A DNA stretch of 64,000 nucleotides from W0P28-013 sp964570565 (GCA_964570565.1 CAZMYT010000004.1:62001-126000); one strand, 5' to 3'; numbered from the stretch's first letter, positions 31,674 to 42,700 are shown. Made by a program: numbers and translations. The notes: generated by a model not told the origin, from the letters alone.

Positions 31674-34058
31674 TTATTTTAATTCCACCACCGTAATACC
31701 AGCTCCTCCAAACTGAACGTGTTCATCGCGATAAGTAGCAACAGCTGAAGAACCGTTTAAATAGTCGCGAATGGCTTGACGCAAGGCGCCAGTGCCAGTG
31801 CCGTGAAGTATGCGAACCTTTCCGATACTCAACATTTGCGCATCGTCCACAAAATACATCACTGCTTGTAAAGCCTCGTCTACACGCATACCACGTACAT
31901 CAATTTCCGATTTAAAATTTAGTTGGCGTTCGCGCACTGCCTCTGTGGTACTTTTGCTGACAGAGGCACGTTGTGTTTGTTTTAGCTGATTATGACTGAC
32001 GCGACTCAGTTTGTTTAGTGGCACGGTGGATTTTATATTTCCAAAGGTGACGATGGCGATTTCTTTGTTTAGTTCTATGAGTTGACCAGTCATGGTTTGC
32101 CCTTTTATTGTCACGTAATCACCTATTTTGATGGTGTCGGCAGCTTGAGTAATTGTTGGTTTTGCTTTGGCTTCAACCAAACTTGTTTTTAATTGGTTTA
32201 ACTCTGCACGTGCTTGCTGTGTAGGTTCTTTGGCTGCTTCGGACTCTTTGATAATACGAATTGTTTGTTCAATTTTCGCATTAGTTTGGTTTAAGAGTTC
32301 TGTTGCTTCGGCTTTGGCTGCACGTAGTAGTTCTTTTTGTTTTGCTTTGAGTTCGCTCATCTCTTGCTCGTATTTCTGAACGAGCCCATCGATGTGTTTC
32401 TCTTTTTCGCGTATTTGTTGGCGTTTATTTTCCCAATAGCGCTTGTCACGCGCTGCATCTTGTAAGTTCTTGTCGTAATCGATATGTTCTGAACCCACTT
32501 TTTGCGAAGCTGACAAGATAATATCTTCTGGAATGCCTATTTTTCGGGCAATTTCTACGGCAAAAGAACTTCCAGGATTACCAATTTGTAGCTGAAAGAG
32601 TGGTCGCATTTCGTGACGGTCGTATAACATGGCTCCATTTACAATGCCTTCGGTGTTCGATGCGAAATGTTTTAAATTGGTGTAGTGTGTGGTGATTACG
32701 CCATAGGCTTTGTTGGTGTTGAATTTTTCCAATACCGCTTCGGCTATGGCACCTCCAATTTGTGGTTCAGTGCCCGTCCCAAATTCATCTATCAGGAGCA
32801 ATGATTTGGCGTTACTATGACGGATACAGTGCTTCATGTTGAGTAAATGAGAACTGTAGGTTGATAAATCATTCTCAATACTTTGTTCATCGCCAATATC
32901 GATAAAAATGTGCTCAAAAATTCCCGCTTGACTCCGTTCATGAATAGCAATTGGCAATCCACATTGGAGCATGTATTGTAATAAACCAACTGTTTTTAAA
33001 CAGACCGATTTACCGCCAGCATTTGGTCCGGAAATTAATAGAATACGCTGTTCTTGAGTCAGTTTTATGGATAATGGAACAATCGACTTATGTTGTTTTT
33101 CGAGTGATAATTGCAAGAGTGGATGACGTGCCTCGAACCAATCTACAAACGGCGTGTTTTTAAGATGCGGCTTAATAGCTTTAATTTGTATGCTCCATTT
33201 GGCTTTGGCTTGCAGGGCATCTATTTTGGCTAAAAAGAGGGTCGAATCCAATAAATTGGGATAAAAAGGACGTAAAAAATTAGTGGCATCAGTCAATATG
33301 CGTATAATTTCGCGGCGCTCTTCATTTTCTAATTCTCGCAATTGGTTATTGAGCTCAACCACGCTGCTAGGCTCCACAAAGGCGGTTTTCCCTGTGGCTG
33401 ATTCATCGTGAATAATGCCGCCTATTCGACGTTTGTTCATGGCAGGAATTGGAATTACTAAACGACCATCGCGCATGGTTGGTGCGGTGTCTTTTTCAAC
33501 TAGTCCTTCGGCTTGAGCTTGGCGTAGAATGGTATGTAGTGTGCGAGATATGGAACTTTGCGATTTTACTATATCGCGACGTATGCGTGCTAATTCGGTG
33601 GATGCATTGTCTTTTATTTCGCCATATTTATTGACGATTGTATCGATGCGTTTTAATACTTCGGGAAAATTTTGTACGGGCGTTGCTAGTTGTTTGAGAT
33701 GACCAAAACGGATATCATCGCGTTTTAATAAGAAGGTGGTAACGCTTTGAACCATCAATACATTTTGACGAATGGCGACTAAATCGTTCACTTCAAGGAA
33801 TGTGCCTTCGATGCGTGTTTTTAAAAATGCTTCGCGTAAATCAGCGGTACTATGAAGCGGTAACGATTCTTCTTGATCCAACATCAGTTTTGCCATTTCA
33901 TCCACTAATGTTAGCTGTGCGACAATCACATCAAAGTTGCTAGAGAAGGATAATGCATCGATTTCTTCTTTAGCTAACTCGCTTAGACAGTTATGTTTGA
34001 TTAACACGCGAATTTTGTCAAAGCCTATTTTTTGTTCAATGTCGCTAGGGTAAAGCAT
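31674..34058 (-). CDS. mutS2: MutS2 family DNA/ribosome-acting ATPase with Smr domain
   Basis: 794 residues, full length. The ATPase domain has Walker A GPNAGGKSVCLKT, followed by LLIDEFGTGTEP (Walker B) and TTHYTNLKHFA. A coiled coil follows (about 515-620), then a KOW-like strand segment and a C-terminal Smr endonuclease domain (EIDVRGMRVDEAL, ILHGTGTGAL). MutS2 has been linked to suppression of recombination and, in some bacteria, to rescue of collided ribosomes. Which role applies here cannot be read from sequence. It is downstream of asnS on the same strand but separated by the asnS terminator. Confidence 0.95.
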   Translation of the reverse strand: MLYPSDIEQKIGFDKIRVLIKHNCLSELAKEEIDALSFSSNFDVIVAQLTLVDEMAKLMLDQEESLPLHSTADLREAFLKTRIEGTFLEVNDLVAIRQNVLMVQSVTTFLLKRDDIRFGHLKQLATPVQNFPEVLKRIDTIVNKYGEIKDNASTELARIRRDIVKSQSSISRTLHTILRQAQAEGLVEKDTAPTMRDGRLVIPIPAMNKRRIGGIIHDESATGKTAFVEPSSVVELNNQLRELENEERREIIRILTDATNFLRPFYPNLLDSTLFLAKIDALQAKAKWSIQIKAIKPHLKNTPFVDWFEARHPLLQLSLEKQHKSIVPLSIKLTQEQRILLISGPNAGGKSVCLKTVGLLQYMLQCGLPIAIHERSQAGIFEHIFIDIGDEQSIENDLSTYSSHLLNMKHCIRHSNAKSLLLIDEFGTGTEPQIGGAIAEAVLEKFNTNKAYGVITTHYTNLKHFASNTEGIVNGAMLYDRHEMRPLFQLQIGNPGSSFAVEIARKIGIPEDIILSASQKVGSEHIDYDKNLQDAARDKRYWENKRQQIREKEKHIDGLVQKYEQEMSELKAKQKELLRAAKAEATELLNQTNAKIEQTIRIIKESEAAKEPTQQARAELNQLKTSLVEAKAKPTITQAADTIKIGDYVTIKGQTMTGQLIELNKEIAIVTFGNIKSTVPLNKLSRVSHNQLKQTQRASVSKSTTEAVRERQLNFKSEIDVRGMRVDEALQAVMYFVDDAQMLSIGKVRILHGTGTGALRQAIRDYLNGSSAVATYRDEHVQFGGAGITVVELK

Positions 34059-34085
34059 ATTACGTATTAGCTCTTTATTTTGTAA

Positions 34086-34121
34086 AAATGCCGATAATAA
34101 CAGATGTCATTATCGGCATTT
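34086..34121 (-). terminator. Intrinsic terminator of asnS
   Basis: AAATGCCGATAAT pairs perfectly with ATTATCGGCATTT. It lies 22 bases after the asnS stop codon. Confidence 0.85.
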
Positions 34122-34143
34122 AGATTGTATCAGTCAAGCCGAC

Positions 34144-35550
34144 TTAAAAGTCACAGTTGTTTGGTGTACGTGGGAATGGAATTACATCGCGGATGTTTTG
34201 CATACCAGTTACAAATAGCATTAAGCGTTCAAAACCAAGACCAAAGCCAGCGTGTGGAGCTGTACCAAAACGGCGTGTGTCCATATACCACCAGATATCT
34301 TTCTCAGGAACACCCATTTCAGCAGCGCGTCGACTGAGTTTTTCGTAATCTTCTTCACGTTGTGAGCCACCAATGATTTCACCAATTTTTGGGAATAATA
34401 CGTCCATGGCACGCACGGTTTTTCCATCTTCATTCTGTTTCATGTAGAATGATTTTATCTCTTTTGGATAGTCGGTGAGGATGACTGGTAATTTAAAATG
34501 TTCTTCTACCAAATAACGTTCGTGTTCTGATTGTAAATCGGTTCCCCAATCCACGGGGAATTCAAATTTTTTGCCATTTTGAACGGCTTCTTTTAGAATA
34601 GCTACGCCTTCGGTGTATGTTAAGCGTTTGAAATCGTTTTCAGTAACGAATTTTAAACGATCTATTAAGTCGTTGTCGTACATTTTGCACAAAAATGCTA
34701 AATCGTCTTGGCAGTGTTCGAGTGCCCAACGCACACAATATTGAATAAAATCTTGTGCCAACTGCATGTTTTCTGCGATTTCGATAAAAGCTACTTCTGG
34801 TTCAATCATCCAGAACTCTGCTAAGTGTCGTGGCGTATTGGAATTTTCAGCACGGAACGTAGGTCCAAACGTGTAAATTTTACCTAACGACATAGCTGCC
34901 AATTCTCCTTCCAATTGTCCTGAAACAGTCAAGCTTGCTTGTTTACCAAAGAAATCGTTTGAGTAATCAATTCTTCCATCTTCTGTTTTCTTCAGATCGT
35001 ACAAGTTTTGTGTAGTTACTTGAAACATTTGTCCAGCACCTTCGCAGTCTGAAGCTGTAATCAATGGCGTGTGGAAATAGAAAAAGCCACGTTCATGGAA
35101 AAATGTATGAATAGCCATAGCCATATTGTGGCGTATGCGAAATATAGCACCAAAAGTATTGGTACGTGGACGTAAGTGAGCTATTTCACGTAGATATTCG
35201 AGCGTGTGTCCTTTTTTCTGTAATGGATATTTTTCAGGATCTGCAGTGCCATAGATTTCTATTTCGTCGGCTTGTACTTCTACAGTCTGACCTTGACCCA
35301 TAGATTCTACTAATTTACCGTTTACATTGATGCATGCGCCTGTCGTGATTGGTTTTAAAGCGTCTTCATCAAATTTGGCCATATCCACTACAATCTGAAT
35401 ATTATTAATAGTGGAGCCATCATTTAAAGCGATAAAGCTGACGTTCTTATTGCCACGACGTGTGCGAACCCAACCTTTTATGTTGATTTCCGCACCGATA
35501 TCAGTCCGTTTTAGGGCGTCTACAATTACAGTTCTTTCCATCTGTTTCAT
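34144..35550 (-). CDS. asnS: Asparaginyl-tRNA synthetase
   Basis: 468 residues, normal for AsnRS, a class II enzyme charging tRNA-Asn in the cytoplasm. The N-terminal OB fold has INIKGWVRTRRGNKNVSFI. Class II motifs are seen in FRAENSNTPRHLAEFWMIEPE (motif 2) and GFGLGFERLMLFVTG (motif 3). ATGs at 35550 and 35541 are both possible starts. It is transcribed from a promoter at 35581 and ends in its own terminator. Its presence means Asn-tRNA can be made directly from the asparagine supplied by AsnB. Confidence 0.97.
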   Translation of the reverse strand: MKQMERTVIVDALKRTDIGAEINIKGWVRTRRGNKNVSFIALNDGSTINNIQIVVDMAKFDEDALKPITTGACINVNGKLVESMGQGQTVEVQADEIEIYGTADPEKYPLQKKGHTLEYLREIAHLRPRTNTFGAIFRIRHNMAMAIHTFFHERGFFYFHTPLITASDCEGAGQMFQVTTQNLYDLKKTEDGRIDYSNDFFGKQASLTVSGQLEGELAAMSLGKIYTFGPTFRAENSNTPRHLAEFWMIEPEVAFIEIAENMQLAQDFIQYCVRWALEHCQDDLAFLCKMYDNDLIDRLKFVTENDFKRLTYTEGVAILKEAVQNGKKFEFPVDWGTDLQSEHERYLVEEHFKLPVILTDYPKEIKSFYMKQNEDGKTVRAMDVLFPKIGEIIGGSQREEDYEKLSRRAAEMGVPEKDIWWYMDTRRFGTAPHAGFGLGFERLMLFVTGMQNIRDVIPFPRTPNNCDF

Positions 35551-35580
35551 ATCTTAGAGGCTTTTTAAATTTCTAGTTTG

Positions 35581-35588
35581 CAAAGGTA
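35581..35588 (-). promoter_or_regulatory. asnS promoter -7 box
   Basis: The minus strand reads TACCTTTG, 30 bases before the start codon at 35550. Confidence 0.6.
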
Positions 35589-35655
35589 TAAAAAAAGTGT
35601 GAGTTATAGTCTACGTATGTTATATTTTTAGCGTTTTCAAGTAGGGTAGTCTCGC

Positions 35656-35687
35656 AAAAAAAGCATCCTGATTGAGGATGCTTTTTT
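35656..35687 (-). terminator. Intrinsic terminator of the gldJ-like gene
   Basis: AAAAAAGCATCCT pairs with AGGATGCTTTTTT around a 5-base loop. It lies 19 bases after the stop codon. Confidence 0.9.
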
Positions 35688-35706
35688 AAGTATGAGATTT
35701 TATTGC

Positions 35707-37152
35707 TTAGTTTTGTTTTTTACCACCCACCGAACTCATGGCACAACGGAAGCCAATGTCATTTGAACATTTATTTTCATTCAAATAACGACGGTTGGCA
35801 GGATTTAACCAATAAGCGCGATCTCTCCAAGAACCACCTTTGTAGATGCGTGCTTGGTCTGAAATCATATTAGCTTGTTCAATTGGGGTTGCATTTTCGG
35901 CTCTTAAAACAGAGTCACCTAAAGCAGACAATGCGTCGCCATCTTTAAAGTTACGGAAGTCACCACCGGTAGCTGCAAATTTTTTCTCCTTAATAAGCAC
36001 ATTACGCATACTGTCGCGCATCACTTGATCCATTTTAGGTAATTTGTCTAGAATAGATTCGGCATAAGCTGAATCGCTTTGATAAACGTTACCACGGAAT
36101 GAGTTGTATTCATCTACAACCTCATTGGTTGTAGCACGATAAACGTCCAATACCCATTCGTTTACGTTACCAGCCATATTGTACAAACCATAACCATTTG
36201 GAGGGAAGAAATTAACTGGTACAGTTAAAGTGTTGTTGATTGCAATACCAATGAGGTCACCTCGGCTACGAATAAAGTTAGCATAGAATTGACCAGCAGT
36301 TTTTTTATCATCAAAACCACGCATTTGTTCACCTCGCCAAGGGTACGATTGATTTTCAAATACGTTACCATCTACAGCTTCAATACCATAAGCAGCATAC
36401 TCCCATTCAGCTTCAGTTGGTAGGCGGAAGTGGGCGTCATAAAGCATACCATCCAAATCTACGGCAGAGCTATCGCCATAAAGGGCACGAATAAATTCGC
36501 CTGCTTTTTTAGTAGAAAAAACGTAAGCATATAATGAATCTGGTTTTTCTTTGATGGCTTTATTAATCGTTTTTAAGTCGCGGAAAGGAATTACCTTTTG
36601 ATTGATTAATTCAAGTTCGTTCACACGGTCTGTACGCCATTCGCAATAGGCTTCAGCTTGTTTCCAAGTTACACCAACTACTGGATAATAACCGTAAGCC
36701 ACGTGTGAATAATAATTTTCGACATAAGGTTCGTTGTAAGCCAACTCTTTACGCCATACAGTTTCGTCAGGCATAGCTAACAAAATTTTACGAGGATCGT
36801 GTGCGTAAACGCCACTTAACCAAGCTACATACTCGCGCCAGTTTAAGTTGGTAACTTCGAATTCATCCATGAAGTAACCACTATTACTGATACGACGTTT
36901 TGCGTTGTTGTTAGGAGCTGACACAGGGTCGTTGTTTGAACCCTTTACGGTGGTCATTACGGAGATGTAAACAGTTCCCGGAGGTATTTTTCCTTCGTAC
37001 ACACTATTTACTTTGAAGAAACCGTTTTGCTCATCATTGTAATCAAAACCCGTTTTTTCAGAAAAGTTTGTAGGCATGGAAGCCTTTGATTGGCAGCCCA
37101 TAAAGGTTGCCACCACGATAAATAAACCAAAGAATTGTTTTGCGACTTTCAT
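35707..37152 (-). CDS. gldJ: GldJ-like lipoprotein with sulfatase-modifying-factor fold
   Basis: 481 residues. A lipoprotein signal ends in FMGCQSK, with Cys at residue 20. The mature protein has the formylglycine-generating-enzyme (SUMF1) fold, with RLPTEAEWEYAAYG and NMAGNVNEWVLD, then GGSWRDRAYW and GFRCA at the end. The segments RRISNSGYFMDEFEVTNLNWREY and AYNEPYVENYY are characteristic of GldJ rather than of general SUMF1 proteins. GldJ/GldK-type proteins form part of the gliding and type IX secretion apparatus at the outer membrane. With sprA and a sorting-domain protein in the same window, a secretion role is likely; motility cannot be concluded. Confidence 0.85.
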   Translation of the reverse strand: MKVAKQFFGLFIVVATFMGCQSKASMPTNFSEKTGFDYNDEQNGFFKVNSVYEGKIPPGTVYISVMTTVKGSNNDPVSAPNNNAKRRISNSGYFMDEFEVTNLNWREYVAWLSGVYAHDPRKILLAMPDETVWRKELAYNEPYVENYYSHVAYGYYPVVGVTWKQAEAYCEWRTDRVNELELINQKVIPFRDLKTINKAIKEKPDSLYAYVFSTKKAGEFIRALYGDSSAVDLDGMLYDAHFRLPTEAEWEYAAYGIEAVDGNVFENQSYPWRGEQMRGFDDKKTAGQFYANFIRSRGDLIGIAINNTLTVPVNFFPPNGYGLYNMAGNVNEWVLDVYRATTNEVVDEYNSFRGNVYQSDSAYAESILDKLPKMDQVMRDSMRNVLIKEKKFAATGGDFRNFKDGDALSALGDSVLRAENATPIEQANMISDQARIYKGGSWRDRAYWLNPANRRYLNENKCSNDIGFRCAMSSVGGKKQN

Positions 37153-37181
37153 AAGTATTCAATAGTTGGTAAAAGCGACCA

Positions 37182-37189
37182 CAAATGTA
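37182..37189 (-). promoter_or_regulatory. gldJ promoter -7 box
   Basis: The minus strand reads TACATTTG, 29 bases before the gldJ start; it is divergent from the folP promoter. Confidence 0.6.
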
Positions 37190-37273
37190 CGATTATTTTT
37201 ATAAAAACTAATGCTTTGTTCTATTTTTTTTACTTTATGTTCGAAAAAAGCGAAAAAACACGATTTTTAATCT

Positions 37274-37281
37274 TATTTTTG
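37274..37281 (+). promoter_or_regulatory. folP promoter -7 box
   Basis: TATTTTTG, 34 bases before the folP GTG start. Confidence 0.5.
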
Positions 37282-37315
37282 TGCCTGAATATTGACTTTT
37301 AATTACTGACTAAAC

Positions 37316-38164
37316 GTGATATCTTCTAAAAATATTGTTTTAAATGGTAAAATCATTGATTTGTCGACTCCTATTGTGATGGCAATTGTCAATGTTACAC
37401 CTGATTCATTTTATTCGGGTAGTCGTTGTTTAGATGAAAATGTTTTACTGTCGACAGTAGAAAAAGCATTGAAGGAAGGAGCTAGCATTGTTGATGTTGG
37501 TGCTTATTCAACTCGCCCAGGAGCCGAAGTGGTAACGGAATCCGAAGAGTTGGAACGTGTTCGTGGTGCTTTGCGTAGTATTAGAGCGCACTTTGGAGAT
37601 GTTCCGCTTTCTATTGATACATTTCGAGCCTCGGTAGCGGGTTGTGCCGTTCAAGAATTTGGCGTAGCACTTATTAATGATGTGTCGGGTGGCGAATTGG
37701 ATGAGGCGATGTTTAAAATGGTGGCAACACTCCATGTGCCGTATATACTTATGCATATGAGAGGTAATCCCCAAACGATGCAGAATAATATTGAGTATCA
37801 TGATTTTTTATCAGATATGTTGCGCTATTTTGCACAAAAAATAGAGCGTTTGCGAGCACTTGGCTTTAACAAAGAAATTATAATAGATCCTGGGTTTGGT
37901 TTTGCAAAAACTATTGAACAAAATTACGAATTATTAAGAAATTTGTGTATCTTTGAAACCTTTAATATGCCAATGTTAGTAGGTGTTTCTCGTAAATCAA
38001 TGATTTATAAGTTGCTAAATAGTTCTCCCGAAGAATCGTTGAGTGCAACTTCTGCCGCGCACATGTTGGCTTTAGAACAAGGAGCTCATATTTTGCGTGT
38101 TCATGACGTGAAACCGGCTATGGAAGTCATAGCTTTATATAAGGCTTATAAGGGAATTAGTTAA
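37316..38164 (+). CDS. folP: Dihydropteroate synthase
   Basis: 282 residues from a GTG start; no ATG upstream of the conserved core is available. It joins p-aminobenzoate to the pterin diphosphate in folate synthesis. Conserved elements are MAIVNVTPDSFYSG, VDVGAYSTRPGA, SIDTFRASV, INDVSGGE, LMHMRGNPQTM and DPGFGFAKT, then GVSRKSM and the final RVHDVK. All active-site loops are present. The p-aminobenzoate genes lie in the same window (54930-57031). The cdaA gene starts 16 bases downstream. Confidence 0.96.
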   Translation: MISSKNIVLNGKIIDLSTPIVMAIVNVTPDSFYSGSRCLDENVLLSTVEKALKEGASIVDVGAYSTRPGAEVVTESEELERVRGALRSIRAHFGDVPLSIDTFRASVAGCAVQEFGVALINDVSGGELDEAMFKMVATLHVPYILMHMRGNPQTMQNNIEYHDFLSDMLRYFAQKIERLRALGFNKEIIIDPGFGFAKTIEQNYELLRNLCIFETFNMPMLVGVSRKSMIYKLLNSSPEESLSATSAAHMLALEQGAHILRVHDVKPAMEVIALYKAYKGIS

Positions 38165-38180
38165 GATAAAAGAAACGAGT

Positions 38181-38960
38181 ATGGAACTTGCTTTTGGTGT
38201 AAAAGATATTGTCGACATTGTTTTGGTAGCTATATTGCTTTACCAAGCTTTTAAGTTAATGAAAGATACAGGCGCAGGTAATATCTTTTTGGGTATTATG
38301 ACCTTTGTAATCTTTTGGTTTTTGGTGACACACGTGTTTAAAATGGAGCTATTAGGAGCTATTTTGAATCGTGTTATTGGCGTGAGTGCCATCGGGTTGA
38401 TTGTTATTTTTCAAAATGAAATTCGGCGTTTCTTTTCACGCATAGGTTCTCGTAAAAATTGGAAATTTATTTTGCGTTTACAGAAGTTATTCAAGATAAA
38501 AAGTAAAGAACACGAAACCACTTTTCCCATTATGCGTGTTGTGTTAGCTTGTCGTAATTTGTCCCGCACAAAAACTGGCGCGTTAGTGGTGATTCAACGG
38601 CATGATAGTTTACAGCAATATGTTGACTCTGGTGATGTCATTAATGCAGACATAAATACACGTCTTATCGAAAATATCTTTTTTAAAAATAGTCCTCTAC
38701 ACGATGGTGCGATGATTATTAACGACCAACATATTGTGGCTGCAGGTGCTATTTTGCCCGTTTCTCAAAATACCGATATTCCCAAATTTTTAGGTTTACG
38801 ACATCGTGCCGCTTTAGGTATTTCAGAGCGTACAGACGCTGTGGTTATTATTGTGTCGGAGGAAACGGGAACCATATCACTAGCGATTGGAGCCAAACTC
38901 ACTTTGAATGTCACGGCAGAGCAGCTTGAACGGTTGTTGTCAACAGAGTTGGAAATGTAA
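38181..38960 (+). CDS. cdaA: Diadenylate cyclase CdaA
   Basis: 259 residues. Two to three N-terminal transmembrane helices (about 8-25, 36-52 and 60-77) are followed by a DisA_N cyclase domain. The catalytic motifs are DGA at 175-177 (in LHDGAMII) and RHR at 207-209 (in GLRHRAALGISE). It makes the second messenger c-di-AMP at the membrane. The folP-cdaA order with a 16-base gap suggests one transcript; a terminator follows at 38987. No c-di-AMP phosphodiesterase is visible nearby. Confidence 0.95.
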   Translation: MELAFGVKDIVDIVLVAILLYQAFKLMKDTGAGNIFLGIMTFVIFWFLVTHVFKMELLGAILNRVIGVSAIGLIVIFQNEIRRFFSRIGSRKNWKFILRLQKLFKIKSKEHETTFPIMRVVLACRNLSRTKTGALVVIQRHDSLQQYVDSGDVINADINTRLIENIFFKNSPLHDGAMIINDQHIVAAGAILPVSQNTDIPKFLGLRHRAALGISERTDAVVIIVSEETGTISLAIGAKLTLNVTAEQLERLLSTELEM

Positions 38961-38986
38961 TGTGTCACGTAACTTTGAAAATTATA

Positions 38987-39016
38987 AATGTCTGGTTTCA
39001 AACTAGACATTTTTTG
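38987..39016 (+). terminator. Intrinsic terminator of folP-cdaA
   Basis: AAATGTCTGGTTT pairs with AAACTAGACATTT (one wobble) with a one-base gap and a following T-run. The stem must open a few pairs to form a loop. Confidence 0.75.
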
Positions 39017-39099
39017 TGAAATATCTATTGCTTTTCAGTCTTATAAAGCAATAAATAAGGGGCTGTATACGTTTTACCTCAAGTGCAAGAATTTTGTGC

Positions 39100-39130
39100 T
39101 TGTTCGTCACTATTTTTTTTAGTATCTTTG
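39100..39130 (+). promoter_or_regulatory. ruvA-sprA promoter
   Basis: TTG (39100-39102), 20 bases, then TATCTTTG (39123-39130). It lies 65 bases before the ruvA ATG. Confidence 0.7.
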
Positions 39131-39195
39131 CACTCTTTTGTGACATGTGAATTAGACGTTTTTTTGATGTATTAAACTATGTATTATAACTCATT

Positions 39196-39777
39196 ATGAT
39201 TGAATATATAAAAGGCGAATTGGTTGATTTAACTCCCACTTGTGCAATAGTCGAAACAAATGGTATTGGGTATTCTATCAATATATCGTTGGTCACTTAT
39301 TCCGAGTTAAGTGGACATAAACAATGCAAATTGTATGTGTATGAGGCTATTCGCGAGGATGCTTACGTGCTTTATGGTTTTACAACTCAATCAGAACGTA
39401 CCTTGTTTTTACAGCTAATATCGGTATCAGGTGTTGGTGCTAATACCGCCCGTATGATTATGTCGTCCTTATCAGCGTCTGAATTGCAAGAGGCGATTGC
39501 TACCGAAAATAGTGCTTTACTTAAAAATGTAAAAGGTATTGGTTTAAAAACAGCTCAACGTATTATCGTTGATTTACGTGATAAAGTGACTAAAACATCA
39601 CTTGCCACCAATATGCCTTCTGCTGCTGGTAGAGGAGTCGTTTCTGAAGCTGTGGCAGCTTTGGTAATGCTTGGTTTTCAACAATCTGCTTCTCAGAAAG
39701 TGGTTGAAAAATTGGCTAACGATAATTCTGGTTTATCGTTGGAACAATTAATTAAAAAAGCGTTGCAAATGCTTTAA
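39196..39777 (+). CDS. ruvA: Holliday junction DNA helicase subunit RuvA
   Basis: 193 residues, normal length. The N-terminal OB fold begins MIEYIKGELVDLTPT. Two helix-hairpin-helix motifs follow (LISVSGVGANTARMI and NVKGIGLKTAQRIIVDL), and the C-terminal domain that contacts RuvB is present (EAVAALVMLGFQ). RuvA binds four-way junctions and directs RuvB in branch migration. The next gene, sprA, starts 18 bases later; ruvA followed by sprA/sov is a conserved order in this phylum. Confidence 0.96.
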   Translation: MIEYIKGELVDLTPTCAIVETNGIGYSINISLVTYSELSGHKQCKLYVYEAIREDAYVLYGFTTQSERTLFLQLISVSGVGANTARMIMSSLSASELQEAIATENSALLKNVKGIGLKTAQRIIVDLRDKVTKTSLATNMPSAAGRGVVSEAVAALVMLGFQQSASQKVVEKLANDNSGLSLEQLIKKALQML

Positions 39778-39795
39778 AACTTGGGTGTAAGACGC

Positions 39796-42700
39796 ATGAA
39801 TTTCTTTCAAAAAATAGTTGTTTTTCTTTTTATCAGCGGTATTGCTTTATTACCGTTTGGTGATGCTATATCTTTAAATGGTATTAAGGCATCTCCTCAG
39901 GAACAATCACTCGATTACGGCGTTCCTACCGATTCTACGTTATTCAAATCCTATCCTGTTCGTTCGTTAGAAGTTCAAACGTATGAAGACCTTCAACAAA
40001 AATATCCTTTAGACTTATCTACGCCTAGTAATGTGAAAAGCCAGGTGGAGTACGATCCTGCTACCGGAAATTATATTTTTCGTACCAAAGTGGGTGATAT
40101 GGAGGTGTCCACACCATTTGTCATGTCCGATAGCGAATATAAAGCGTATACCTTGCGCAACGACATGAGCTCTTATTTCAAAACCAAAAACGCAGAAGCC
40201 CAAGCTAATTTTGAAGATAAGTTTAATCTGGCCGATATGAGTTTTAAATTAGGACCCGCCGAAAAAGTGTTTGGTCCTGGTGGTGTACAACTCAAAACGC
40301 AAGGCTCGGCGGAACTTATTTTTGGTATCGTTACCAATCGTGTGGATAACCCTTCACTGTCGGAACGTTTACGCAAAACGACGAATCCTGATTTTGATGA
40401 AAAAATTCAATTGAACGTCAATGGTAAAGTTGGTGATAAGATCAATTTTGCCATGAACTATAACACCGATGCAACGTTTGAGACTGATCAACAGACGTTA
40501 AAATTGAGTTACGAAGGTAAAGAGGATGAAATTCTCCGCAAATTGCAGGCTGGTAATGTGAGCATGCCGCTCAATAGCTCTTTGATTCGCGGAAGTTCGG
40601 CTTTGTTTGGTTTTAAGGCGGAAATGCAATTTGGCAAGTTGAATGTAACAGCCATTGCTTCGCAACAACAGTCGCAAAGTAAAACGGTAAGTTCCAAAGG
40701 TGGATCACAACGCAAAGAGTTTGAAGTGCCTATTGATGCGTACGACGAAAATCGTCACTTTTTCTTGGCTCAATACTTTAGAGATACGTACGACCAAAAT
40801 ATGAGTAAGTTGCCCTATATTACTTCTGGTGTTACAATTAACAGGATAGAGGTGTGGGTAACCAATAAACGTGGAAATTTTGACCAAGCGCGAAATATTT
40901 TAGCTTTTATGGATTTGGCTGAAAATAAAACCATCGATAATTCACACTGGAGTGTTGTCGATGGTCGTTATCCCCAAAATAGTGCGAATACATTGTATGA
41001 TGAGGTAAAATCTATTGGTAATATTCGCGATATTCAGCTTTTCAATAGCTTGATGGAAACTAATTATTCTGCTATGGGTATTGAAGGAGGCGAAGATTAT
41101 GAAAAGATTGAGAGCGCCCGTCGTTTGGAACCTTCAGAATATACACTTAATAGTACGTTAGGTTTTATTTCGTTAAAAGGAGCCTTGAATGCCGATGAAG
41201 TTTTGGCTGTGGCGTTTGAATATACCGTTGGAGGCAAAGTGTATCAGGTGGGCGAATTCTCGACTGATGGCATAGAATCTCCTAATGCACTGATGGTAAA
41301 AATGTTGAAGAGCTCATCGGTATCGCCACAAAGTAAAATGTGGGATTTGATGATGAAAAACGTTTACTATTTAGGGGCTATGCAAATTCAACCAGATAAT
41401 TTTGAGTTGAATGTACAATATCAAAACGACACAACTGGCGTTTATTTGAATTACATTACCGAAGGTAATATCAAAAATAAATTATTGCTCAAGGTGATGA
41501 ATTTGGATCGTTTGGATTCACGTAACGAAGTACGTCCGGACGGGAAATTCGATTTTGTGGAGGGTTACACCATGAGCTCATCTCTAGGACGAGTTATTTT
41601 TCCGGTAGTGGAACCCTTTGGCGAACATTTGCGAAAAGCAATAGGTAACGATGGTATTGCCGATAAATATGTGTTCCAAGAATTGTACGATTCAACTTTA
41701 GTCGTTGCGCGTGAATTGACGGAGAAAAATAAGTTTCGTTTAGCCGGTAAATATCAAGCCAGTTCGGGTTCTGAAATTCGTTTGGAGGCTATGAATATTC
41801 CGAGAGGTTCTGTGGTGGTCACTGCTGGTGGTGCTACATTGGTCGAGAATGTCGATTATACGGTCGATTATACGATGGGTGTGGTTACTATTTTGAACCA
41901 ATCTATTTTAGCATCTGGTACTTCGGTGGATGTGTCGCTCGAAAATCAATCGCTCTTTAATACACAACGCAAAACGTTGGTTGGTACGCATTTGGAATAT
42001 AAATTGAACGATAAACTTTCATTTGGTGGAACCGTGATGCATCTTTCTGAGATGCCTTTGGTAACCAAAACAGAAATGGGTGCCGAACCTATTTCAAATA
42101 CTATTTGGGGATTGAATGCCGCTTATCGTGATGAAGCACCATGGTTGACGAAGGGTCTTAATGCCTTGCCTTTATTGAATGCAACCGCACCTTCTACCAT
42201 TGTTTTTAATGGAGAAGTGGCTCAAATGATTCCAGGACACCGTGAAATTAAAAATAATCCAGGTTATGCTTATTTGGACGATTTTGAATCGACCAAAACA
42301 GGTGTCGATTTGCGTTATCCTTTTTATTGGCGGTTGGCTAGCACGCCTTACGAAGACCCTACTAAAAATCCATTGTTTCCAGAAGCTTCGTTGTCGGATA
42401 ATATCGATTATGGTAAAAATCGTGCGCTATTCTCTTGGTTTTCAATTGATAATAGCGTGTTCAATCGTAATAATTCTACTACACCAGAGCATATCAGACG
42501 TAATCCCGATTTGCAATCTAATCACCTAACACGTGCGGTGCGTGAACAAGAAATTTTCCCAAATCGTTCGAGTTTGGCGGGTCAATCATCTTATTTGCCG
42601 GTGTTAAATGTTAGTTTCTATCCTCAAGAACGTGGTCCTTACAATTTAGATGTTACAGGTCTGGCAGCCGATGGCTCATTAGCTAATCCTACTAAACGAT